Shown one piece after another: positions 32,856 to 44,742 of a stretch of 64,000 bases of DNA. A model generated the notes under the pieces. That model ran no database searches. It was not told where the DNA came from and saw only the letters and a program-made list of their open reading frames with translations. Within the stretch, counting starts at the first letter, position 1; every line of letters starts with the position of its first letter. The position numbers and the translations under genes were made by a program. Where the stretch lies: NCBI GenBank assembly GCA_020881915.1, contig JAJFPB010000009.1, positions 1,240,001-1,304,000 on the forward strand, written 5' to 3'. Origin of the DNA: Paramyrothecium sp. XJ0827 (taxonomy: Eukaryota > Ascomycota > Sordariomycetes > Hypocreales > Stachybotryaceae).

Positions 32856-35221
32856 TTATACGAGTTCACCAGTGTAGAGACCATGCTTCTCGACGCCTTT
32901 CTCGCCCCCGAACGCGCCCTGTGTGCCGCTCAGCCGCGTCGTTCCCGCACGCCCTCGCCCAAGCCACTGCTGCAGATTCAGACCGGCCCTCGCCGCGTCA
33001 AGGGCAACATGCCAGTTATTCACAGCAGTCTTCATGAGCGCTGTCACGAACATCGTCCTGATGAAGCGTGCCTGCGGCGAGGTGTGGCCGCTGGGCACGA
33101 TGGCCAGCATGACCCAGATGAACAGGCCGACAATTTTGTTCCATGTCGTGAAGGGAATCTTCCACACTTCCCTCCACGTTTCCAGAAACTCCTTTTCGCT
33201 GCAAACCACGCTCGTCGGCGTACGTGTAAGAATGGCACGGCAGTAAATCGATGCCACGGCTCGGACGCAGCGGTGCATTTTGTCATGCATTGCACTCGAA
33301 GGTTGCTGAGTCTTGGGGTGTAGCACAGGACCTGAGTCTTCATGTCGGGTGGTGCTTTTTTTGTCTTTAATGTGATATTCTGGCTTCTTTATTCCCAGTA
33401 ATGGTTCTGTCTTCAGCCTTTGCCGCATAGATGCTCTGGCATCTGCGTTGTCATCGAGCTCGCTGCGCTTGTGATCTTGTTCGCTCTTGATCTCGCTGGC
33501 TTCAGTGCTTAAAGCATTCTCAATGCTCTCAAGTATATAAGCTGCCTTATTTTCGATGATCTGGACGGCGTTGTCACTTGGAATGTCGGAAAAGGGGGCG
33601 AGGAGCTCCCTCATCGCGTCCAGGAGCTGCGCTGTAGGAACGTGCAGGTCCATGCTGCTCGCCGAGTCTACAAAGGACGGCCACTCGGCCATCAAAGGAC
33701 AGTTGAATACCAACTCCAATGGCGTGAAGTATCCCTCAGTGAACTCGAAACCTGCCACGCCGTAGAGTGTTGGCTCGGTCTCGTGAGCAAGGGCAATCGC
33801 AATGTCGTGGCTAACCCCCAAAGTCAGTATACACAACCGTTCGTGTAGAAGTACTAGTTCGAGCCGCGCCAAGGGGTTTGAGACTTTGAGGAGGTCAGAC
33901 TAACATAAGCACGACTTTGCTGAGAAAGCCTTGCAGCCCAAGGTGCTGCAGCCCACCCCTAAGTTCTATCAGTGTCCGGAGCCCCTTCATATGTGTATGC
34001 AGATCATCTGTGCCTCCCCAGTACCACGAGTTCATTATCAACTGAGACACCCCGGCTATGGTAGCGTCGTTGGTGGTTGATCCGTCGTGTGACTGGATGC
34101 GTTCGCGGAGCATTCGATGGATGGCATTCTTGTGCTGCAGCACGTTGTATTTGTGGATTCGACCGGTTTCGTGAGCGAAGCATGCTGACGTGTATAGAAT
34201 GATTCGAAGGAGGAAAGGGTCTTGTAGCCAAAATGGAGACCAGTACTTCATGAAATAGGTCTTGTGGTCGATGCTTCCATCGAGTGATATCTTGAATGGG
34301 CTTAGGAGCTCGATGTCTGTCAGGCGTTAGACTTTCTCGGGTAGGAAATACCGTTGGGATGCTCACAAATCCTCAGCAACTCCTTGTTTGAGCTGTTCCA
34401 CTCCATAGGCAGCGTTGACATGTCGTAGGTGGGTCGTCCCATGGCAGAGTAGGTGGATGTCGAGCCCTGCATCGTCCATTGCGCCAAACGCAATTTCTCT
34501 GCTAGTTCTGCTTCAGATATGCCTTCAACGAAGTTCAAATGGCTTTGCAATATGTTTCCCAAGGATTTCTCCTGTCTTGAGACGTCTGGACTCCTAGGTT
34601 CCGGCACTGGAACCAGTCCCGTTTGCTGGTCGTTCGATGCCGGAGCCATGGTGCACATACGGAGTAGATGCTGCCGCAGTTCCGCCAGTTGGGAAGCAAG
34701 ACCTGGCTCGCTACCATCGTTACCTTGGGACCCCTCTACATCTGCAGCTGCAAGCGCATCGACAGATGTTAGGTAGGGGTTTGTGAGCCTCAAGATGCGG
34801 TTTCCAGGCTGCCCCTCCCAGGTGTACTCTGCCTTGTTGGTTGGTTGAGGTGCCATTTGTCTGCAACCAACAGTTAGTACTTGGCCTCCGATGACGCCAC
34901 CAACAACCCGCAGGCTTCGGTGAACTACTTGCTTAGTGTCGCTTGGTGGTGTAGGCCCATACTGGCAAGGCAGTTGAGGGCATTGCCGTGCACAGTTGAG
35001 ACAAGGCTGGCCCTGAGGACACTGTAGGTCGATTTTGTTAGCCGCTGTGTCCCGTTCTGGCCTCCAAGGAGCAACGAGGCTGCCAGGATGGGGGCCGCTT
35101 GGCTGAGACGAAGACACTGTACCTTCTTTTTGCGTCGGCGGCATTCCAAGCAGGCCGTGGTTCGCTGCTCACGATGCTTCGGACGCATTTCATACCCATT
35201 TTCGAGCCTTCCGTTGGCCAT
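32856..35221 (-). CDS. Zn2Cys6 fungal transcription factor
   Basis: Five exons, 35221-35123, 35021-34963, 34860-34367, 34316-33905 and 33810-32856, give 672 aa. The binuclear zinc cluster is split by intron 1 exactly between Lys33 and Cys34. Joined, it has Cys24-x2-Cys27-x6-Cys34-x5-Cys40-x2-Cys43-x8-Cys52, with ACLECRRRKKK as the basic arm. The middle and C-terminal regions resemble the fungal-specific regulatory domain (Fungal_trans_2 type): FLLRIILYTSACFAHETGR, LIMNSWYWGGTDDLHTHMKG, IALAHETEPTLYG. It should be a nuclear DNA-binding regulator; targets are unknown. The second intron (34962-34861, GTATGG...TACTAAC...TGCAG) is 102 nt and open in frame, so its use is less certain; skipping it adds 34 residues after the zinc cluster. 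The start at 35221 precedes MANGRLENGYEM; an out-of-frame ATG lies at 35271. Confidence 0.85.
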
Positions 35222-36647
35222 GCTTGTAGTTTGAAGAGTGGTGGGACGTGGTAGGGTTGTAGGGGGCACATGTTGCTTGTTAAGGAGAAAATCCAGCCTG
35301 TGCTTCCCAAAGTCCTTTTAAAACAGGCCGAGCAACTCCTTGACGGGGGCACAATGAACTCAGGACGGGCTTGTTGACGAAGTCAAAAGCAAAAACCGGA
35401 GGCAGTCCTCCCATAGGCTCCAAGATGCATTGATAAGTGAGACCTGGCAGCTCCATTACATAGAATGAGGTCCTCATACCGGGTTCCAGGGACCAGTGGA
35501 GTCGAGACTGACACTACTACTCCGTACTTGCATCTGGCCGTTAACCGGGTTTTGTGATGTGGAATACGTAGCCTGTCGATCCGTGGCGGATGGGACGTCG
35601 TCCAGCCCATCCTGCAAATGCGGACGACGAGCTTACGATTTCACGGCTAATATTACAGATCTAAATATCCGTGTTTTCTTGATCCGAACCGTTGTTCTTT
35701 CATGCGTTCTAGCCTGCGATCTACTGCAACCGTTGCGGTCGAGACGCATGTCAAAATCGCACCTTATCGAACCATGTTTTTGTCCGCGAGGTGAACCCGC
35801 GGGAGTAGGCGCCCGCGGGTTGCATTGAAGCTCGCCCGTTGTTACATGCTTGCGTTACTTCCGTCCTTCTTTGACCGGTCAAAATTGTTGTAGCTTATTG
35901 GCTGTTCCTCCGCGAGCAAGACATGAGGAGAGCGAGAGCCTCGCGAGAGCCGCCACATTTTGAGCGGCCCTGCAAGCCGACGTTTGTAGTCAATCGATTG
36001 TCTCGATCAAGCGGAGAGCTTTGCCGGTGAAAAAAGCAATGTTGTGACAATAGCACCGGAAAAGCAAAGTCGATGGACGCCCCCTAATGCAAGGTTGGTG
36101 TGGGTGAAGAGTGGGTGACACCAGCCAAGCGATGTGACTCACCCTAAAGGCAGTTGGTTGCTCAACCACCCAAGTGCAGGGTGGTATTCGCACTTACCTC
36201 TATGGGCATTTGATGTATGCAGTGGCATATGGGGTTCATCACTCCAGACATTACTATGGACTTTTGCAGCTTTGGGGCCCTATTTAAAAAGCTCGGATCA
36301 CTGTCCACGCAATAATGGAATGGGTCAAGATTCAGCTACTGGCATTTGACGTTTGTGGAAAGAAATCATCGTTTGTATTCATCTCTAAGACTTTCAAACA
36401 CCGAAATCGCACCGGCCATCTGTTGTCCGTGGTATCTGTGGTGAAACAAAATGCAGGCAAGTCGTAGAACTCAGAGCAGGCGCCTAGCTAGGCCGCCTTC
36501 GCACTCATCAACGCCGTCATGATCCATGTGATGCGCCATGCCGTAGATACTCTTCCGTCCGGAAATTAGAACATGATAAACAGCAGCATAGCGAGCAAAA
36601 TTCAAGACAAGGGGTATCGTAACATCCAATGCAATTTCTTCAGAGAA
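35222..36647. other. Intergenic region upstream of the Zn2Cys6 gene
   Basis: About 1.4 kb containing the transcription-factor promoter and the 3' flank of the patatin-like gene. The notable element is the GC-rich inverted repeat at 35794-35821. No gene supported. Confidence 0.5.
35794..35821. promoter_or_regulatory. Perfect 10-bp inverted repeat around CCCGCGGG
   Basis: AACCCGCGGG (35794-35803) and CCCGCGGGTT (35812-35821) are exact reverse complements separated by 8 bp. Each arm contains the self-palindrome CCCGCGGG. It lies about 575 bp upstream of the Zn2Cys6 gene start. Zn2Cys6 dimers bind CGG/CCG half-sites in inverted or everted arrangement, so autoregulation is possible but unproven. 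Confidence 0.5.
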
Positions 36648-38673
36648 TCACCTCACTCGGTAATCTGGCTTTCGCGCCATGTTGACGGGGGGCGGCATCT
36701 CGTCGTCCTCCAGCGGGTACGGTGGGGCCGGTGTGCGGTACCGCTGAACGCCTTGTTGCTCGGGAAGGGGCGTTTTGGGCGGTAGAGGGGGCGGCTCAAT
36801 CCTTGTGGGCGGTGGCGCCACATACTGAGTCGGCATAGTTCTAGGCTCCTCATCCGGACTCGTAATGGCGATCTTGTCCATACCCACCGCATACCGATAC
36901 TGTGAAGGCGTTGGCGCCGTGACAACCAGCTTATCCGAGTCGTCGTAGCGGTTCATGAACTGGTCACTGTCTTTTGGTGGAGGAGGCGGTGGGTGGTGCG
37001 AGCTGTGGGAACTTCGAGGTGGTGATGGCTGATGGGGATGCACGGGTAACTTGTCCTCCCCTGATTCAAAGGAAGAACGGCTCAGAGGGCTGTTGCGCTG
37101 GGGGACTGCGAAGCTGACGGGTTCGTCACCTGGCAACTCAATGGCTAGCGGCTCAAAATCGTCGTATGGCGTGGTCTTTGTGAGACCGGGCACATCCCTG
37201 GGTACTCGCAACGGGCCGGGCCCTGGTACATAGGCCTGGCCTTGAGAGGGACTCGAGACGTGGCCGTGGGCAATAGCCTGCGCCTCTGCTTGTGCCGCTC
37301 GTTCAAACCGGATCTTGGCCTTCAGAATCTTGGCAAGCTTGGACGAGACGCCGTAAACCATCTTCTGTTCAGCTTCCTTAGCCATGAATCTGCGGGTGCC
37401 TGTGCTAATCTCCCCTAGGCGGTGCCATTCGTTCATGCCAAACTCTCCAACGCCAACCTCGACGTTCAGGCGGTAGTAGTTCTCGATGTTGACACCTCGC
37501 TTGGTCAAATGTTCTCTAACCATGTACTCATGAATGGTCTCGCAGCCCTCAATCTTTGCGACCAGTCTTCGTCGCGCATCGGCAAACTCGCCCAGGAAAC
37601 CCTCATACCACATCTGCTGATTCGCGTCGCTTCCCTTGGGTCGCTTGCCGGTGCCAACACTGACGAAAACGCCAACATCTCTGCCAGGCCATTCATTCAC
37701 AACCGCTTCGTCCAGGGCCTCCGGGGCGGGGTTGAACGTTCCAACGCCATCGTCGTGAAATATCGACTGGCCGATCTGTATCGGTTTGAATGCTAAGCCG
37801 ATGGAGCAAGTTGCGCGCCCGGCCTGCCATATCTTGCAGTCGAATTCGGGGGACGGCTCGCGGCGGGAGTCATATGACCTCAGGATCACGGGTGGGGAGC
37901 CTCGTGGCGAACCCTGGAAAACCGCCGTAACCGCGCTGTCACGAAGCATGTCAGCAAACGGATTCTGCAAAAAATGCCAGATGGGAATAGCTTACGTCTT
38001 GGTCCTGTTCTCCCTCGCATCATACAGCCTGGCATTTGGGTTGCCGCCACGACCGCTGAATGCGGGCCGGGCCATCTGCGCCGTGGGGCTTCGTGCGCTG
38101 AAGCTGACTGTGCTGGCGTTGCTGGTATGACGTGAGGGGTGCAGGCTGAGAGGGTTCACGAGCTGAGAGTCGCTGCTATCTCTTCCCTCTGTCTCGGTGA
38201 CAGTGTGCTCGCGAACGGCTTGGCGGATTGCTTCCTCCAGCTTGCTAGCTTTGAAAAGAGTTGAGCGATAGGGGATTCCCGCGATGGTCTTGTCCGTTTC
38301 GAAGACCATGCGCGTCAGCCGAACATAAAGCTCTTTGCAAGTCTCGACGTCCAGGCGCAGTCGGCCAAGCATGAGCGCGATCAAGCCACCGGTGCCGGTG
38401 CCCACGATCAGGTCGAAGTGATCGCAAGGCTTGGGGATTTCTTGGCGGCGAGGGGCTCGCCCCTCAAGCTCGACGAAGGTGCGGTGCATCAGCTCCTGAA
38501 TAATGATGAGCATGGAATATCCACGAACTCCTCCGCCATCTGCAGGTTATCCTGTCAGTTAAATGTTTGCGCAGCACAGCACGAGACATCACAGGTGCCT
38601 ACTAACCCAGAGAGAGAATGCGCAGAGGCGGGCCCTTTGTGGTGTCCCGCCTCCGGACGCCGTAGGAGTCCAT
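36648..38673 (-). CDS. Patatin-like protein with Gly at the nucleophile position
   Basis: Three exons, 38673-38607, 38539-37996 and 37935-36648 (introns GTTAGT...TGCAG, 67 nt, and GTAAGC...GACAG, 60 nt), encode 632 aa from MDSYGVRRRDTTKGPPLRIL. The oxyanion loop DGGGVRGYS (residues 23-31) is intact. The nucleophile elbow reads GTGTGG, with Gly71 where GxSxG patatins have Ser. The second catalytic site appears as FHDDGVGTFNPA (Asp266 region). The patatin domain spans about residues 15-350; the C-terminal 250 residues are Pro-rich and disordered (HHPPPPPPKDSD, TRIEPPPLPPKTPLPEQ). Canonical patatins are phospholipase A/acyl hydrolases; a Ser-to-Gly change should abolish that chemistry unless another residue substitutes. 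Fungal homologues with this elbow may exist, so this may be a subfamily trait rather than decay. No signal peptide. Confidence 0.88.
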
Positions 38674-41600
38674 TGTCTGGTCAAGCATCAGAGTGCTGGA
38701 GCTCAGCTAGGCGACGATAACGACTCAAAGTGAAGCAGATATTGTGCTTGAGCGAGAGCGCAATAGGTGAAGGTAGAGTCTCGACACAAATCGCCAAGGT
38801 GTTATTGGAAACTTGAAGAGGGAGGAAAAAAAGATGACGGTTGGAGGATCGTTGTTATGGCAAAATGCAGGTCATGAACCCGCGGCGATTGCGCTGGTGA
38901 CGCAAGTCCCGCAGTGCCCACGCTGGGTCTGGGCATCCACTATAATTCCACTAGAGGCCCGTACCTCAACGCTAAAAAGGGAGGTACCTTGGTTCCAGGT
39001 ACCGCAGCAAGCACAGGGGGCCGAGATGATGACAGGGCGGGGTTGTGCGGGCTCGGTTTGCCCCTCGCTGTCAAAAGTTGTTTCGTCTGAATACTGGTAT
39101 GGGTAAGGTAGAGAGAGAGGTAGGATGATTTTTGTCGCATTCAGAAACTGCGCCGGCGGGTGGTGTTCTATCGATGCTCTGGTCGGGAGCCGAAACAAGG
39201 ACTTGAAGCCAAAGTCGTTGACGAAATATAGACTTTTGCCATAAATAGCGACAGCAACCCCTACCTACTATAGTACTGCACATGTTGATCAGTCTCCCGT
39301 CCAGAATGATAAACCAGGGAGCCTCGTGTGGTGCCCAGCAGGCAGCCGAGATACATGCTTCCAGAAGTACCGCCCGGGCTGTGTCGGTGCTGTGCTCAGC
39401 CAAACAAAATCCCGTGCGAACCGCCATCTTAATCCAGCATCCCCATGCTACGATTACCACTTCTCGGTCGCTATTCGCTCTTCGCCAGTCTCCACCGCTC
39501 CATCAAGCAGGGGGCGGTTTGCTGGATCAGGACAAGAACTCGTAAGGCTACATGGCTAGCAAAGCTTTACAGCAGGTCCCGCAGAATTCGAAGCGTTCCA
39601 AACCACCGTCTAGGGCAGGTCGGAAGACCAGGGGGCTCACAACGGGCAAATGATACCGACATGACGGATTTACTCCTGTCTCGTGCCTTGCATTAGGCCT
39701 CTCCAGAAACAGCACGCGACGTCCATAAAAGACAGGTCGTGAGCACGGAGCCAGTCACTTCATCTTCCTCCCGCGTTGCTCTAGTCTCCATGCAGTAGAT
39801 TCAGCAGACGAATGTTTGAATGTCCAGGGTTGGCGGTTGTCATACGCGGCTTTCGCCTCCCGCCTGTCAAGTGCAAGAAGACGGCAAAATCCGCAAGAGA
39901 ACGGTACTGCACTTCCATTGAGCGATCGCCCCGAAAGCGAAAGTGCCGAGCCACAAAGCCATAACCAGCCGAACCAGTCCAAGGCAGGCTTGGCAATGGC
40001 GCTAGTCTCTCAAGCCTCTCACACGTTGTGGCTGTGTTTCCCGCTCTTGGCTTCCGCTCGGCCCCCCTCTTTACGATTCAGGCGGCCAGGCTCTTCCAAG
40101 CTGATGCCCAACATGATTACCATGTTGGAGAGTTTTACCATTATGCAAAGCAATGGTCTGGTGACAGCTCAATCTCATAATGACGCCCTTCTGAAGTAGA
40201 CATTTCTATTTGTGGTGCAGAGCGATGTTGTAGGTACATTACAAAGTGGCGAGGCTAAAGCCGAATTGTGCACCTTTTTAGCAGGTAGGGACGAAAACAA
40301 AAGTACGAAGTGACATTGGCGTTGAAGAATTGCAATTCCCTGTCCGAAGGAGACCATGGACTCCGTATTCATCCCGAAATCTCAGCACAGAGTATTCTTC
40401 GGTGAACATGGGAAGAGGTGTACAACATGTTGCTTAAAATCTCAGGTGCATTTGACAACCATGGAGTACAAGAGGCGATTCAACGATAATCCGTGGCCTA
40501 GCAACATGTACCCGATCAAGGAATGCTTATAGACGAGAAACAATATAAAAATCCCGGTCTTTTATGAACGAACCCTTTGTAATTTCGTATATTTGGTATC
40601 ATTCAAGATGAAGCTTTTGCGGACGTCAAAGTTCTACTTGGGTACAGGGTAAGATAGTGCGCTGGAGGCAAAACTGCTCCCGTACCCACCACAGATCGTT
40701 GCAGGCCACTGGCACGCTCTGGTGCGGCTGGGTCTCACTTTAGACGAGCCTCTAATCAATGGCACGGTTGTATTCGAGCCATTGCCGGAAGTCTCGGAGA
40801 GCACAGGGCAAGTACTTGATTGCTTGCAGTGAGGGCTTCTTGCAGGAAAACACATGCGTGCTACCAGGAGGTGCCAATGCTGGCAACCCAAGAGAGAGAG
40901 AGACAAGAGGCCAAGGAGACACGGCAGCCCAATCAAGCCCCAAGTCGCTGAACACATGGCATGGCACCGCACGAGAGGCTGCAGGGTACTGTACCGCCCG
41001 TGTGCCCATGCAGGCAAGGGACCTCAGCTGATAACCTGGCTCCCTCCTGCTGCTTCGGATGGCTTGCTTTGCATCTCATTTAGGTAGGCAAAGGAAGCAC
41101 GTGTGCTGGAGGCTTTCGCCCTGATGGAATGAACTCTAGTTCCTTGGCGCGAAAGTGTTTGGGCTCAAGTGCATGGGAATGTCGGACCTTCGGCGGAGAG
41201 CCTTGCTGGCAACGAATGACCCGGCTGAAGCTCGTGGTTCGGCAAGGCCTTTGTTTTCTGCCCCGCATCGCAACGGTCCCACTATTGCTTCCTCCTTCTG
41301 ACCAATCGTGAGAGAGCATTACCCCACTCCCTCGAGATGGTACACCAGAGGTACCGACCACTCAGGCGTCTCAGCGCGGCCATCCCACGAGGGTCAGGTA
41401 CGGCAAAGTCGCGGGCCCTCAGCCCACTTCGCTTCACCATCTGCAGCGGGAGGCCAGCGACTGGCTGCGGGCACCACAGCCTCGCCATTGATTCGAAGCT
41501 CAGAGCCCGAGCCTTGGGGGAAAAAGTCCCCTACGGATGGAGCACCGGAACCTGCTGCCCCAGCCTTATTCCCCGGCCTGGTCTGGTGCTGGCGCAGCAA

Positions 41601-42017
41601 GTTCCAGTTTGGCTTGTCTCTCTTTCCTCTCACCACAGCCTTCCTTTCTACCTTACCTTCTTCTTCTTTTCTTTGCCTTATCCAACTGTCGCGCCTTTGG
41701 CATTCGGAACCACAGCTTCCTCTTTGATTTCGCCATACATTGCGATATTCTCTTCTCTTCTCAGCACCGATCCAGCAAGCCGTCACCATGTGCTGTACCT
41801 TGCTTCTGTAGCATCCTAGACTCGCCGCCTCGTCTGGGCCACGACTCCGCCCTTTCAATCGAAATCGTCTTGGGCTCTTGGGGCATTTGGGACAACTGCG
41901 ACTTTTCCATGTTGATTTGAGCTTCTGGCTTAGCAATCTGTCCTCGTTCTTCAACACGGCCTAGTCCTCCTCGTCCACCCACCTTCTTTCTTTTTCGTCC
42001 ACGCTCGAGCCAAGCCC
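38674..42017. other. 3.3-kb divergent intergenic region
   Basis: Lies between the divergent patatin-like and caspase-like/zinc-finger genes. The part from about 41560 to 42017 is CT-rich and looks like a long leader of the plus-strand gene (TTCTTCTTTTC, CTTTCTTTTTC). The remainder has no gene, RNA or repeat that I can support. Confidence 0.5.
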
Positions 42018-44742
42018 ATGGAGCCGTCCAGTAAGAAGCGGAAGCTGGCCCCAAAAGTCGCTGTTTCCTCAGCCCCCAATCCTCAGCCTGCTCAGTATTC
42101 CCACGAGACGGTCAGGCTCCCTCCTTCTCAGACGTCTAGCATCCCCGAATTTTACCATGCATTTATCTCCCTTCTGTGCCCGCAGCTGCTCCTGGTTGGC
42201 TCGTCACAAGTACTCAACCCATACTGACTGACACTTCTTTAGCCCTCGAACCAGCCGCAGCAGCCGCAGCAGCCACAGCTTCATCCGAACCAAGATGCCC
42301 CGATCCCAGAACGACATGATTTCGAGTCCTTCGCCCGCCATCTCCAGGATGCCGCCATGCTGATCCAGCGCCAGACGGAGCGCATACCATATTCCAACGT
42401 CTCCGTTCTCCTGCTGAGGTGGGAGGAGGATCTCTCCGTAGATGACGACCTGACCAATCTCGAGCAAGTCCTTCAGAAGCAGTATAACTACCATACCCAG
42501 CAATGGCACATTCCCACCGTGGCCAACCCCAGCATCAAGCTTGGCGTCCAGATGGCTGCTTTCTTGGAGAATGCGAGACCCAATCACCTCCTCATCATCT
42601 ACTATGCTGGCCACGGTTTCGTCGGGGCTGATGGCCAATTATATTGGGCGTGGTATGTCTGGATGATTCCGCTTTCTTCCGCAGATGAACCTGTTCTGAC
42701 AGCTCTTCTCTCGTAGCAATTCCCGTGAAGATGCCTCCAAGTTGAAATGGGATGGTGTGCGTTGCCTGTTTGAGGATGCCCAATCCGATATCCTCCTCCT
42801 CTTGGACACGTGCTCTCTTCCGGACCTTGCAACCGCTGGCAGCCATGGGATAAAGCAAGCCATTGCCGCTTACTCCTCTGAGCACGATTCTCGAGATAGG
42901 CCCGAACGATCTTTCACTTCCCACCTGGCCGAGGCCTTCGGTAGGCTTGGCAACAGCCGCCCCTTTAGTGCTCAGCGTCTCTTTGATGAGATCCTGATAC
43001 AGAAGCAGCAGACAACCCAAGCCTCTCGCCCCGCAAATGCTGTAGCTGCAAACCCTTCTAGACTGCCTCTGTTCCTCACTCTTACTCCCGGAAAAGGCCA
43101 GAATCTCACTCTGGCGCCTTGTTCCGGCCGTTCACAACCAGCGCCGCCAGGTCCACAGAATGGTACTGAACCAGCCGAAGCGCAGCCAAATCGCACTCGG
43201 GAGGACCAGCTGATTGACCCTGGTTCTGTCGTAGACCTCCGCTTTGACGAGGCCCGCATCCTTGTCTGCACCACCTTTGTCGGCGATGCGAGCTCCGACA
43301 TGTCCTTCTTCAACCAATGGCTGCAAAACACCCCGCCATTGGGTGGCAAGATCGCGGTCGAGGGCATGTTTCTCGGCCCCCCAACTATGCTGCTTATTTC
43401 CATGCCTCATTCGATCTGGAGCGTTGTGCAACATGACAAGGTCTGCTGCTTCCTTGGTTACATCACCTCTCACAATATGATTCACCTCTACCAAAAACTC
43501 GTTGGACCAACGGGCATCAAACCGTCCCCCAAGGAAGTAGAAGATGGTCGGATCCTTTTGGAAGCCAGAGAATCGGCTCGTATGCGCCGGGAAGCAGACG
43601 GCCATGACCAGGGTGCGTTCCCAACATCCGCTCGAAGTGCGGACCGGCCCGAGTTCATCCCACAAACTAGCCCTGGTGGCGTCGCCTTAGCACCTATTGC
43701 CCCAGGTAGCACTCCTTTGAAAGCCAAAGACGAGGTGGAGGATTCTGCTGAGATGCAGGAGGCCGCCGAGCAGCTCAAGGCGCTCAGTCACATGCGGCAT
43801 CGTAGCGATGAGGCACCACACCCGGTTGAGCGCCAACGTACGACACTGCCGGACAGCATGCCAGACTTGAGGCACGATGAGCCTCGCCTCCTTCATGATG
43901 CGAACGAGATCGGGGATGACTCAATAGGCGTCGACTTCAAGATGACACCCAACTCCCGCATCAAGACGCCTAGACGCTCTCTGCCAAAGCAGGAGACACG
44001 CTGCAACCACTGCAGCCATGCGCCTTTCAAAGACTCATCATCTTTACGCAAACACATCGCCGCTGCACACACTCGGCCCTTTCCCTGCGCGTTCTCCTTC
44101 GCAGGCTGCATGAGCACATTTGGATCAAAGAACGAGTGGAAGCGACATATCGCATCGCAACATCTCTGCTTGCAATACTATCGCTGCTCCGCGTGCCCAC
44201 AGGGCGCTGCCGAAGGCAAGGGCAACGAGTTCAACCGCAAAGACTTGTTTACGCAACATCTTCGTAGAATGCATGCCCCCTTTCACATAAAACGGGCAAT
44301 AAACAAGAGTGACGGTAAACTGCAGGCTGAGTGGGACAATCATGTTAAGGACATGCAGACGACTTGCCTGGTTACTCGCCGTCAACCCCCACAAAGGGCA
44401 GCTTGCCCTAAGCCCGATTGCCAGAGCATATTTGAAGGGCCTGGTGCTTGGGACGAGTGGACGGAACATGTTGGGCGGCACATGGAGAAAGGTGAGGGCC
44501 AGTCGCTTGGTGTCGACCGTTTGCTGGCTCAGTGGGCCCTGGATGAAGGCATCGTGGAGCCCAAGGACGGCGGTGAATACCGCCTGTGTGCCAGCAACGG
44601 TCAAGGCGGGAGCAATGGCGTAGGTGCCCCCAATCTAGAGTCCAAGGAATCGTTCAATGTCTTGGCAGCGGAAACATCCCAGCTAGACGATTCGGCATTG
44701 AGCATCAAGCCGCATGATGAGACGATGGCAGAAGGACCGTAG
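42018..44742 (+). CDS. Caspase-like domain fused to C2H2 zinc fingers
   Basis: Three exons, 42018-42110, 42243-42652 and 42717-44742 (introns GTCAGG...TTTAG and GTATGT...CGTAG), encode 842 aa. The N-terminus has a basic KKRKLAPK motif (possible nuclear signal) and a PQQ-rich linker. Residues ~55-260 look like a C14 caspase/metacaspase fold: a first strand (SVLLLRWEED), LLIIYYAGHGF with His155, and ILLLLDTCSLPD with Cys200, the expected His/Cys dyad. After a long polar linker come C2H2 fingers: Cys597/Cys600/His614/His619, then Cys625/Cys632/His645/His650, then Cys658/Cys661/His682/His687, and a fourth candidate from Cys731 (CPKPDC...EHVGRH). A protease-like module joined to DNA- or protein-binding fingers suggests a regulator or a cell-death/defence-type sensor; this is inference. 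The function is unknown and the substrate pocket was not assessed. The first donor, GTCAGG, is weak, so the exon 1 boundary is the least certain. Confidence 0.82.
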
